DNA from: Bacteroidota bacterium
GTDB taxonomy: Bacteria > Bacteroidota > Ignavibacteria > UBA10030 > UBA8401
Length of the DNA: 64,000 nucleotides
Assembly: GCA_035506275.1 (NCBI GenBank)
Contig: DATJPT010000006.1
Location: forward strand, 201,019 to 265,018
Direction of reading: 5' to 3'
The stretch's first letter is position 1, and each line of letters opens with the position of its first letter. Positions 49,943-57,804 of this stretch are shown in pieces. A model generated the notes under the pieces. It was not told the origin of the DNA and ran no database searches. It was given only the letters and a program-made list of their open reading frames with translations. A program made the position numbers and the translations under genes.

Positions 49943-49972
49943 GAACAGATTCTTTAATTATAATAAATGCTT

Positions 49973-50047
49973 GTTCACCCTGTCCCCAAAGGACCCCTTC
50001 GGGGAGCAAGTGACCCCGACGAGGTCGGGGGAACGCGTCGAAGGGCA
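49973..50047. repeat. CCCTGAGC/GTCGAAGGG repeat with two palindromic inserts
   Basis: As the copy at 49762, with a GAGGTC form of the CCCCGAC palindrome, but a second palindrome with CCCC-TTC-GGGG stem (about 49982-50004) breaks the CCCTG-AGCAAG stretch. Each insert is flanked by sequence that is continuous in the other copy. Confidence 0.65.
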
Positions 50048-50089
50048 CTTGCTCATCATAAAAGTGATTCTTTCTAGAGCGGAAAAGAA

Positions 50090-51130
50090 TCAGATTCTCG
50101 CCTTCACCGCGTTGAACACTTCGCTGACCGACAGCAGCTTCATGCATTCCATATATTCTTCGCCGGCCCGGTTGCAGACATTGAGGTGGCACGGATGGCA
50201 CGGCACGTCTTTTCGGAGAGGGAGATTTTTTGCCGAGCCTCCGGGGAACGCGGGGGTATACGGAAACCAGATATTTTCCTCGCCGGGACCAAAGATGCCG
50301 ATCGTCGGCGTACCGACCGCGGCGGCGATATGCATCGGGCCGGAATCATTTGCGACGTACGCCGAGCAGAGGGAGAGGATCGCGGCCAGCTGCCGAAGCG
50401 GAAGAACTGGCAGCGTAAGCACCCCTCCGACCACACCGCTCCCCACCGCATGAACCGTTTGTCCGTCCTGCGGGCCTCGTGTCACAATAACCTGCGCATG
50501 GAGCTTTGCGGTGAGAAGGTCGGCCAGGTCCGCAAACCGTTCCGCCGGCCAGAGTTTCGCGGGCCAGGTGCCGCCGGGGTGGAGAGCGATGAGCGGCCTT
50601 GAAAAATCGATCCCCTGCCATTCAAGGTACCGTTTCGATTCCTTTCTCTCGTCCTCGGTCAGGAAGATCTCGGGGGCGAAATATTTCGGCTCAATGCCGG
50701 CCGCTTTCAACGACTGGTAATGGAATTCGACCGCGGATTTCGGCGTCCCGTCGTCCTTGATGCGGACGGTGTACAGCTTTCCCCTGCCTGGGAGATCTCC
50801 GCCAACCCTCACCGACGCCCGTGTCGCGTACGAAAGAAGGGCGCTCCGCGGATTGCAAAAAAGGTCCACGACGAGGTCGAACCGTTTTCTGTTGAGCCGG
50901 TAGAAGAGCTGCAGCTGCTGGAACCCGGCATTCCTGCTGAGGTCGATCGTGAATAGTTCGTCGAGGTACGGGTTATGCTCAAGGAGCGAAACGCCGTTCT
51001 TTTCTCCGAGGTACGCGATGTACGCATTGGGGAACGCATCCCGCACGGTATGAATCAACGGCGTCGTCAGGACGATGTCTCCGATGAACTTTAAGCGCGT
51101 GAGGAGGATGCGGTCGTAGTGAACGGACAT
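50090..51130 (-). CDS. Family 9 glycosyltransferase (heptosyltransferase-like)
   Basis: The protein has 346 residues. Family 9 signatures are present: ILLTRLKFIGDIVLTTPLI at the N-terminus, HPGGTWPAKLWPAERFADLA in the middle, and NDSGPMHIAAAVGTPTIGIF near 270-290. Such enzymes add heptose or other sugars to the lipopolysaccharide core from ADP-sugar donors. The C-terminal CHPCHLNVCNRAGEEYMECM stretch is cysteine-rich, also common in the family. A 7-bp-unit array sits directly before its ATG (51130). It follows the GWxTD gene after 129 bases. Confidence 0.92.
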   Translation of the reverse strand: MSVHYDRILLTRLKFIGDIVLTTPLIHTVRDAFPNAYIAYLGEKNGVSLLEHNPYLDELFTIDLSRNAGFQQLQLFYRLNRKRFDLVVDLFCNPRSALLSYATRASVRVGGDLPGRGKLYTVRIKDDGTPKSAVEFHYQSLKAAGIEPKYFAPEIFLTEDERKESKRYLEWQGIDFSRPLIALHPGGTWPAKLWPAERFADLADLLTAKLHAQVIVTRGPQDGQTVHAVGSGVVGGVLTLPVLPLRQLAAILSLCSAYVANDSGPMHIAAAVGTPTIGIFGPGEENIWFPYTPAFPGGSAKNLPLRKDVPCHPCHLNVCNRAGEEYMECMKLLSVSEVFNAVKARI

Positions 51131-51172
51131 GAAAAGATGAAAGGTGAAAAAGTAAAAATGAAAAATAGAAAG
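51131..51172. repeat. Heptad array, TGAAAAA type
   Basis: Six 7-base units from 51131 (GAAAAGA, TGAAAGG, TGAAAAA, GTAAAAA, TGAAAAA, TAGAAAG). It directly adjoins the glycosyltransferase start codon (51128-51130), so no ribosome site is visible there. Confidence 0.65.
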
Positions 51173-51259
51173 TGCATCGTCGACTTGAGCAATACCTTCT
51201 GAGCGTCGTCCTGAGCGTGTCCGCTTCTCAGAATGGCAGGATCGGAACTTGAGTCCTTG

Positions 51260-52690
51260 CTATCTTCTCCAGCGGTTGACAAATTCCCCCCATATAAGAC
51301 CGCTCACCGAAAACGGAGGAATTTCATAATACCGTTCGCCGGTGTTTGCGTAGTTCTGCCGGAATGGGATGACGAAGTTCCGACTCCCCCCCAGGTCGTA
51401 ATACCAGAGTTCATTCAGTCCCCCCTGACAATCGACATAGTCGGGGGGGCCGCAGACAATATATGAAATTCCCATCGGAGTTTTCCATCCTTCCATGCAG
51501 GAAGAAAAGAGCTGGTTCGCTTCGGCGATGCGGTTGTAAAATTCTCTCCGCCGGACGCCGCCGCCGTGGTCCTCCCAAAACTGCACGATCCGCCGCGACC
51601 GCTCCTCGGGCGTCTTCCCGGCGCGGATGCTGTCGATCTCCGGCGGCCAGGCAATATACGAGAGAGCGGCAAGTTCCTCCTCCTCGCCGTACAGCCACGG
51701 AAAGGCCGGAGCATAGACCGAAAACTTCTTCGCGGTGACGCTGCTGTCGGCGGCTCCGTTCCGCGAAAGAAAAACCTTCCGCGTGAGCGTCGTCGTCCCT
51801 CTCATCAACCGCGGAAAACTCTGGAATACCTGGAGAGTGCCGTCGGCGGGGGAGACGAACACCGAATCGGACCGGTAGTAGACCGAATCGGGAGGATTCA
51901 CGCACTCGGCAAACCGGACATAGTACGGGGGGACGAGCGATACATGTTTTGTGTCCGGAGTATCCCGCATTGCAACGAACGAATACAAGACCGACAGATG
52001 AATCGAGTCGCCGCGGCGCACGTTGTAGAGCTCCTGGAACATGCCGATCGAATCTTTGATGAACGAAAGTCCGGAAGGGAAAATCGGCTTGAGCGAGATT
52101 TTCCCCTGCTCCGACGTGGCTTTTTCGAACAGCAAATAATCGCTCGCAGAGAATTCGTCCTTCGAAAAATTCGCCACTTCGACCTTTTGTCTGCGGCGAA
52201 AGATCTGGTGCGACCAGTCGTCCTCGACGACAATCTCGAGCGTGTAATCGCCCGCCGGCGCGTAGAACATCTTCAGAAATCCGTCGTAGAGCGATGAGAC
52301 CGATTCGGCGTAGGTTTGCGCGATCACCGTCCTGTCGACGTCGTTGGCACGTGCGATCGCACCGTCGGCGTCACGAAGGACGAACGAAACGGTATACGTC
52401 GCCTTGAACACATCGACGTCCTTTTCAAAATGAATGCGGGTATAGGGGATCCGAAAATAGACATCGAGCCGGTTCCCCTCCTTCGTGCTGACGTTGAGCG
52501 TAAACGATTCGCCGGCCGGCTGCGCATGCTGCGACGCCCTCGTCGTATAATAGCATCCGCCGGAAGTGTTCACGCTCGATGAGCATCCCCACAGGAGTGC
52601 CAACGCAGCGGCCGCAGCCGGAATTGCGAAACCCCGCAGCAGGACCTTCAGTCGAGCGCCGCCGAGACCCAGTCGCATCGTTCTATCCAT
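51260..52690 (-). CDS. GWxTD-domain lipoprotein
   Basis: The protein has about 476 residues from an ATG at 52690 (another ATG at 52678 is possible; the frame reaches 52744). The N-terminus is a lipoprotein signal peptide with lipobox LLWGC. The C-terminal GWxTD domain is clear: the pattern EERSRRIVQFWE, then EFYNRIAEANQLFSSC and GWKTPMGISYIVCGPPDYVD. The first half is beta-rich with several Ig-like strands. GWxTD proteins are surface or periplasmic and of unknown function, often in gliding or secretion contexts in Bacteroidota. It overlaps the membrane gluzincin gene by about 43 bases, so expression is coupled. Confidence 0.88.
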   Translation of the reverse strand: MDRTMRLGLGGARLKVLLRGFAIPAAAAALALLWGCSSSVNTSGGCYYTTRASQHAQPAGESFTLNVSTKEGNRLDVYFRIPYTRIHFEKDVDVFKATYTVSFVLRDADGAIARANDVDRTVIAQTYAESVSSLYDGFLKMFYAPAGDYTLEIVVEDDWSHQIFRRRQKVEVANFSKDEFSASDYLLFEKATSEQGKISLKPIFPSGLSFIKDSIGMFQELYNVRRGDSIHLSVLYSFVAMRDTPDTKHVSLVPPYYVRFAECVNPPDSVYYRSDSVFVSPADGTLQVFQSFPRLMRGTTTLTRKVFLSRNGAADSSVTAKKFSVYAPAFPWLYGEEEELAALSYIAWPPEIDSIRAGKTPEERSRRIVQFWEDHGGGVRRREFYNRIAEANQLFSSCMEGWKTPMGISYIVCGPPDYVDCQGGLNELWYYDLGGSRNFVIPFRQNYANTGERYYEIPPFSVSGLIWGEFVNRWRR

Positions 52691-54927
52691 TCTCCGATCT
52701 GTTGTGCCGTCGCCGGAGATTGTGTGAAATTTTGAGCTTCCCAAAACATGGCCTTTGATCTTTCAAATTCTCCCGCCCGGTAGTATGCCTCTCCGCCGTT
52801 CATCAAAGCGCAAAACGACAGCACCGGGTCCGATAGCCGCGAAGACACCGCGCGGAACGAGGCGCCCGCTTCATGAAAATGCTTTGTGCGGAACTGTTCT
52901 GCGGCCAGAAGATACTGCGCCGCAGTGCGCGAGTCGCTGAAACCGAGGAGGTTTTTCAGGAGAAGCGTACGCGAAGAGTCCGCCGCCGGGCCGTAAAAAA
53001 AATCCCGCAGTGCCGTGTTCAGTCTCGGTTCCCGGACGATGAGGCACCGAACGGCGGCCGCTTCCGAGAACGCGGTGCTGTAATTCAATCCCTCAACGTG
53101 CCGGTACACCTGCAAAGCTTCCGGAACGTCTCCCGTGAACCAGTATGCGTCGCCGAGCAGCAGCAGGACTCCCGGATTGAACCGAAGCATCGAGCGGCTG
53201 TCCAGCGCGCCGTAGGCGTCGATGACATCGCGGAATTTCCTCTGTCCGATGAGCGATTGAAACAATCCGCGGAGCGCGAAGGCCGTCTGCGCGTCATCGA
53301 AGGAGGCGGAAAACTCGACCTCGGCTTCGGCAAAATTTTTCACGCGGATCGCCTGCACGGCATTCGAATTTCTCTCGGCGGTCACCCGTGCGCAGGTCTT
53401 CCGGAAGATCGATTGCTGCGCGAACAGCGTGCGTATCGTTTCGCGGGGAAGAGCCGAGGCGTTGACGGTCCGCAGAAACGCCTCCCAATCGGAGATGAGC
53501 AGGTCGAGAGGAACGCCGTAAACGTCGACAAAGCGTCCGGAGGGAAAGACCTCCTTGAACCGTTTTATGCCGAACCGGTCGATCAGGTATTTAGAGAACG
53601 AAGCGGCCACGACATACGCGTACGAACCCTGCTGCAGGGCAAAACCGGTGTAGGTGAAGAGGGCGGCCGGGTCGCCGAGCAGTTTTTCGCGCTGCATGGC
53701 GGCGGCATACTCGTGCGGCGAAAATTCCTGCCAGTTCCAGTCGATCGCCGTGGCGAGGCCTTCGTTGAGCCCCATCCGGTCGCTCGCGCCGATGACGGGA
53801 AGGCCGATGTTCGCCGCAAGGACGTGCACCAGCTCGTGGCGGAATGTCTCCTCGAACGAATCGAGCGTGATATGGATCTCCCTCCGCCACGGTTTCGCGA
53901 TGTTGGTCGTTGCCGTACCGATAAATCGCCTTTTGGCCTCGCCGTTCGGGTAGAGGTAAACGGAGATCTTCTCGCCGGGCCGGAGCGGTTCGTCCATGCG
54001 CGAGACATCGACGGCATAGTGGTACTCCGCCTCGGCCTTGAGATACTGAAGATCATTCACCGAAAGAGCATTGTTCGGATAGTAGAGGATAAAATGAGGG
54101 GTTGCTGCCATCCCCCCAAGCTCCGACTGAATTTCGGAAGCCGAGAATTCAAAACCGAGCGCACCCCGTTCAAGATGTCCCCACGCCAGAAGGAGAAGAC
54201 AGGCGAGCGCGGCGCCGTAGAGGAATCCATCCCCTTTTCTCACCCTGAATGCCTGGACGTTCTCGTGCCACCGGTAATCCGGCCAGAACATTTTGACGGA
54301 AAGGAAGAATACAACGATGCAGAAAAGCGATGCGATGAGAGTGAATTCCCGGTACAGCACGATGGAAGAAACGTCGTTCAAGGTTTCGTCGTACGTGATG
54401 CCCGGAAAATATCCCAACACGAAATTGTACGCAAAGAGCTGCGGCTCGGTGTACGTGATGACGACGATCTGAGAAAGGATCGCGAGGACGATGAAGAGAA
54501 AGACCGTGCGCGCGCGCTGAAAAAGAACAGCGATCGGCAGGGCCAGCGAAACCCCGAACACCATGGCGCAGCACGGAAGGAGCGCATAGTATTCCAGGCC
54601 GTGGATGAAAGAGCAGTTCTTCACCACGAGCGCGTTCGCCGAAATAACGGCGAGCGGAATAAGGAGAAGCACCCCGTTGACCAAAAAGTAATGAGCGAGC
54701 ACCAGAAGAAATTTCCTCCGTGAGATCGCCTGATGCATGTGGACCTTCAGGAAACCGATCGTCAAGAGGCCGCTGAAGACGGCGGCGGGGATCGTCATGA
54801 CCGCGGAAAATTCGTAGCCCAGGTAATTAAAGAGAGGGACCTGCGTGAGCGCCCCCGCGATCAGAAAATAAAGAACGGCGGCATTCCTGACGGAAGGGAG
54901 ACGGAAATATGCGAGGAAAATTTTCAT
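52648..54927 (-). CDS. Membrane-anchored gluzincin (HExxH) with multi-TM N-terminus and TPR-like C-terminus
   Basis: The protein has 759 residues. Residues 1-250 hold about seven membrane helices. Residues about 275-470 form a peptidase-MA-like (M1-clan) domain with the zinc motif HELVH (364-368) and the third ligand in NEGLATA (E389), the gluzincin pattern. Residues about 520-750 are helical and TPR-like (VQAIRVKNFAEAEVEF, GDAYWFTGDVPEALQVY, GGEAYYRAGEFERSKAMF). The active site should face the periplasm. The substrate is unknown. Its 3' end overlaps the GWxTD lipoprotein gene, suggesting a joint function at the envelope. Confidence 0.83.
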   Translation of the reverse strand: MKIFLAYFRLPSVRNAAVLYFLIAGALTQVPLFNYLGYEFSAVMTIPAAVFSGLLTIGFLKVHMHQAISRRKFLLVLAHYFLVNGVLLLIPLAVISANALVVKNCSFIHGLEYYALLPCCAMVFGVSLALPIAVLFQRARTVFLFIVLAILSQIVVITYTEPQLFAYNFVLGYFPGITYDETLNDVSSIVLYREFTLIASLFCIVVFFLSVKMFWPDYRWHENVQAFRVRKGDGFLYGAALACLLLLAWGHLERGALGFEFSASEIQSELGGMAATPHFILYYPNNALSVNDLQYLKAEAEYHYAVDVSRMDEPLRPGEKISVYLYPNGEAKRRFIGTATTNIAKPWRREIHITLDSFEETFRHELVHVLAANIGLPVIGASDRMGLNEGLATAIDWNWQEFSPHEYAAAMQREKLLGDPAALFTYTGFALQQGSYAYVVAASFSKYLIDRFGIKRFKEVFPSGRFVDVYGVPLDLLISDWEAFLRTVNASALPRETIRTLFAQQSIFRKTCARVTAERNSNAVQAIRVKNFAEAEVEFSASFDDAQTAFALRGLFQSLIGQRKFRDVIDAYGALDSRSMLRFNPGVLLLLGDAYWFTGDVPEALQVYRHVEGLNYSTAFSEAAAVRCLIVREPRLNTALRDFFYGPAADSSRTLLLKNLLGFSDSRTAAQYLLAAEQFRTKHFHEAGASFRAVSSRLSDPVLSFCALMNGGEAYYRAGEFERSKAMFWEAQNFTQSPATAQQIGEWIERCDWVSAALD

Positions 54928-55125
54928 GGAGGAAAAATTCCGACTGCAGCGCGAGTTGTCAACTGGTGTTCGGGCGATTCGGAAAGCCGCCCAGCAAGAC
55001 AGACACAGCCTCCGTCCCTCTCATAGCGAGCGGACCGGAGCGAAGTTCCCAAAGGAGTGCCTTTCAAAAAGGGACCCCCTCAGGACAGGATGACAGGAAC
55101 CGAGATAGTATCCGACTCCATCCTG
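54928..55125. other. Intergenic sequence with dispersed-repeat remnants
   Basis: No gene is seen between the gluzincin start and the 7-bp-unit array at 55126. A CCCTCAGGACAGGATGACAGG remnant of the SCAGGATGACA-type repeat lies at about 55076-55098. Confidence 0.4.
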
Positions 55126-55174
55126 CTTACTGCTGACTGATTACTGTCTTCTGTCTCCTTACTTCTGTCTTCTC
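55126..55174. repeat. Heptad array, CTTACTG type
   Basis: Seven 7-base units from 55126 (CTTACTG, CTGACTG, ATTACTG, TCTTCTG, TCTCCTT, ACTTCTG, TCTTCTC). The TGA stop of the ferredoxin gene (55173-55175) overlaps the last unit. Confidence 0.72.
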
Positions 55175-55613
55175 AAATTATTTTGATCATATCCAGAAAC
55201 ATCGCCAGAAAGAAGATGCCGAAGAGAAGGATGAAGACTGCGGAGATGCCCGACTTGATCATCATCTCCTTCGTCCGCTCCTTGTCGATGGCGACTTTGG
55301 GATAGGTCTTCACCGTCATATCCCCCATGACCGACGTCTGGCAGGAGAGGCGGATATTTTTTTCGATCCGGCGCGCGTAGAACGGCGTGCTGCTGATAAG
55401 CGTCTGCTCCTCGTCTTCCCTTCGTGCCGAGGCCCCTTTTCCATCGACGACTTCCACACGGCACGTGCCGCACAATTCAAAACCCCGGCAATTGATGATC
55501 TTGGCAAAACCGATATACGGCGAGACGCCGTTATTCAGCAACGCACGGCGGAGGTTTGCACCGACCGGAACTTCGATCGTCTTGTTTTCATTTGCAAGCG
55601 TAATGACTGGCAT
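55173..55613 (-). CDS. Plant-type 2Fe-2S ferredoxin with C-terminal TM helix
   Basis: The protein has 146 residues. The cluster cysteines are C42, C48, C51 and C91 (NCRGFELCGTCRVEV and RLSCQT), the C-x5-C-x2-C...C pattern of plant-type ferredoxins. A membrane helix lies at about 123-143 near the C-terminus, so the domain is tethered to the inner membrane. It is an electron carrier for a membrane oxidoreductase not encoded nearby. It is divergent from the plus-strand efflux operon. A 7-bp-unit array overlaps its stop codon. Confidence 0.88.
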   Translation of the reverse strand: MPVITLANENKTIEVPVGANLRRALLNNGVSPYIGFAKIINCRGFELCGTCRVEVVDGKGASARREDEEQTLISSTPFYARRIEKNIRLSCQTSVMGDMTVKTYPKVAIDKERTKEMMIKSGISAVFILLFGIFFLAMFLDMIKII

Positions 55614-56409
55614 GCGGCAATGACTCCAAATTTGTTGGGGGAGGCTGTGTGGTTGATAACAAGAAAATATTGAAAAAAGCGGAGGGAATCAAGAAAAAGG
55701 CGCCGATGCAGCGTTCCTCGTCGAGTCAAGATCACGGCAAGGAACCATTGGCTCAAATTCCAGTCTAATACCAGGACAATCCGACGGTGTCTAAGAAGTA
55801 TAGGCGGCCGGTATGAGACGCCGGAAAGGCATCAATTTCGGCGTGCAAATGTCCTCAGTATTTCGTATGTTATTGTTGCCGGCAGTTACCCCGCTGAACA
55901 GAAAAAAAGTCTTCAACGTTCAATAGTGGTTCATGGACAGCAGGAAGATCACGTCAGTATTATTTTTTGTCATAGCGGCTTCGCTATTGCAATGGGGATC
56001 TCTGTCCGGAAAGCCGATCGTTTCTTCCCCCTCTCAATTCCGCAGCGCACTTTACCAGTGCAGCAAACCGGCAGAAGGCCGTTTCAACGGCAAAGCCTTG
56101 AATTCTGTCGAAGTTCAGCGCGAGCTGACGTTCAGGACTCACAGAGGTTTGCAGGAAGACAACGACAAGATCTTTGCATACCTCATCATCTCCCTCGGAG
56201 TCTATTCTCCCGCTCGATGCAGCGTTGTCTCGACCGTCACGACGTTGTTCATCTCCCAGTATCATTCCAGTCTCCCTTCCTTACGGGCGCCCCCTTCGTT
56301 GTCGTAAACTCAGTTGTTCCTTGGTTCCATTCCGATCAAAATGAATTAAACCCTAATTTAATTCAGATTGAGGTCAGCATACATTAACTCCTTCATAGCG
56401 GATCACTCT
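55614..56409. other. Divergent intergenic region before the efflux operon
   Basis: About 800 bases between the ferredoxin start and the TolC start. Apart from one weak frame (55933-56307) nothing clear is seen: no recognised operator, riboswitch or repeat. It must contain promoters for both directions. Confidence 0.45.
55933..56307 (+). CDS. Possible small secreted hypothetical protein
   Basis: A 124-residue plus-strand frame starting with a plausible signal peptide (hydrophobic core VLFFVIAASLLQWG, residues 9-22). The rest is polar with two cysteines and no recognised motif, and the C-terminal part looks random (SSLPSLRAPPSLS). There is no ribosome site. It could be real but degenerate, or a chance frame. 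Confidence 0.3.
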   Translation: MDSRKITSVLFFVIAASLLQWGSLSGKPIVSSPSQFRSALYQCSKPAEGRFNGKALNSVEVQRELTFRTHRGLQEDNDKIFAYLIISLGVYSPARCSVVSTVTTLFISQYHSSLPSLRAPPSLS

Positions 56410-57795
56410 ATGTCCAAGTTAGTCTTGATGGCTTTTGCTGTTATGACAACTGCCGCAGCAGTGGGGCAAACAAAGGCCGTCATCAGTCTTAAAGGGGCGT
56501 TGAACACGGCGCTGGTGAATTATCCGGAGCTCAAATCGAAACGGTATCTCGTCGCGAGCGCCGAAGCGACGGTGACCGACGCCGAACATCAGGAACTCCC
56601 GGCGTTTTTCTTCAGCGACCAGGTCGACCTCGGCACCGACAACGGCGTCGGCGGTTCGTACTTCCCGATGGGAATCATCCCATCCACCTCAGGCGGAATT
56701 CGCACCGACAACATCACGAGCACATTCTCCGGCAACCTCGGCGTTGCCTACCTTCAGCACGAGCTCTATAATTTCGGCTTGAACGGGGCGCGGATCGACG
56801 CGGCAAGGTCTCTCGTCGATTTCAGCAACGCGGATTACCAGGAATCGACGTACCTGCTGCAGTACCACGTCGCCCAGCTCTATTTCGAACTGCTCCGGTA
56901 CCGGCTGCTGGTCAACGTGCAGCAAAAGAACATCGACCGTTACAGCGTGCTCTATAATTATATCAAAGCTTTCACGAAGAGCGGCATCAAACCGGGGGTC
57001 GATTCGTCGATCGCGAACGCCGAAGTCTCGCGGGCCCGGATCGAATACGTGCAATCGTCCGAAGCATACCGGAAGCTGAAACAGGAGTTTCTCTACTATA
57101 CCGGGTACAAGGTCGCGGATTTCGACATCGATACGACGCTCTACGGACTTCCCGAGGAGCGTCTCGGCCGTATGCAGCAAAGCGTCGCCGGCGAATCGGT
57201 GGACAACGGAAATCCGGTGCTGGCCTTCTACAACAACCGGTGGGAATATTCCCTGTCGCAGGAAAACCTGATCTCGAAAAGCTATCTCCCGAAATTGTAT
57301 CTGGTCGGGAGCGCATGGATGCGCGGCTCGAGCATTTCCCCGAAGGACGTCTTCGGCAGCTTGTCGACGGGCCTGGACTACAGCCGCTACAATTACATGG
57401 CGGGCATCGCGTTGACGTACAACATCGTCGACCTTCTGCACCAGAGCGACCGGACGACGATCCAGCACCTGCAGACCGAATCGATGCAGCAGGATGCGGT
57501 GCAGCAAAGAACCGAACTTGAGCATCAGCTCCAGCAGGCGGACATCGCGATCCAGGCAGTGATGGAGAGGGAGCGGGAAATTCCCCGCCTGCTGAGCGCG
57601 GCGCAGAATGTGTTCGCGCAAAAATCGGCGCAGTACAACGCGGGCATCGCGAACATCACCGAGCTGGAAGAGGCCTCGTACCTCCTTTACAAAGCCGAGA
57701 TCGACGAGGTGGAGCTCTTGCCCGATCTGTTGAACACGCTTTTGAACAAAGCGGTCACCAACAACACCCTTAACGCGTTTCTTACAAATTTCTGA
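56410..57795 (+). CDS. TolC-family outer-membrane efflux protein
   Basis: The protein has 461 residues from the ATG at 56410 (GGAT 9 bases before); the frame goes up to 56368. A signal peptide covers residues 1-20. The long helices and the pair of repeated halves are typical for TolC: LKGALNTALVNYPELKSKRY and later QRTELEHQLQQADIAIQ, AQKSAQYNAGIANITELEEA. It forms the trimeric outer-membrane channel of the RND pump. It starts the three-gene plus-strand operon (TolC, permease, adaptor), 10 bases before the permease. Confidence 0.93.
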   Translation: MSKLVLMAFAVMTTAAAVGQTKAVISLKGALNTALVNYPELKSKRYLVASAEATVTDAEHQELPAFFFSDQVDLGTDNGVGGSYFPMGIIPSTSGGIRTDNITSTFSGNLGVAYLQHELYNFGLNGARIDAARSLVDFSNADYQESTYLLQYHVAQLYFELLRYRLLVNVQQKNIDRYSVLYNYIKAFTKSGIKPGVDSSIANAEVSRARIEYVQSSEAYRKLKQEFLYYTGYKVADFDIDTTLYGLPEERLGRMQQSVAGESVDNGNPVLAFYNNRWEYSLSQENLISKSYLPKLYLVGSAWMRGSSISPKDVFGSLSTGLDYSRYNYMAGIALTYNIVDLLHQSDRTTIQHLQTESMQQDAVQQRTELEHQLQQADIAIQAVMEREREIPRLLSAAQNVFAQKSAQYNAGIANITELEEASYLLYKAEIDEVELLPDLLNTLLNKAVTNNTLNAFLTNF

Positions 57796-57804
57796 GCAAG
57801 GACC

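Larger units (their letters stand above)
49625..50089. other. Intergenic region full of stem-loop repeats
   Basis: No gene is seen. It contains four copies of a CTCG-stem-loop-CTCGCTCAGGATG unit (near 49676, 49712, 49873 and 49912), two copies of the TTCACCCTG/GTCGAAGGGCAC repeat (49762-49813 and 49973-50047) and a TCCCTTCGGGA hairpin near 49847. Confidence 0.75.

Noticed and set aside
52873-54723. 616-codon open frame on the plus strand opposite the membrane gluzincin
   Set aside because: It is the complement of a gene with clear helices and HExxH motif; long antisense frames are expected at this GC and codon use. No motif, no ribosome site.
55926-56387. 153-codon plus-strand frame before the TolC gene
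   Set aside because: Overlaps the slightly better frame at 55933 and has no signal peptide or motif; neither is secure.
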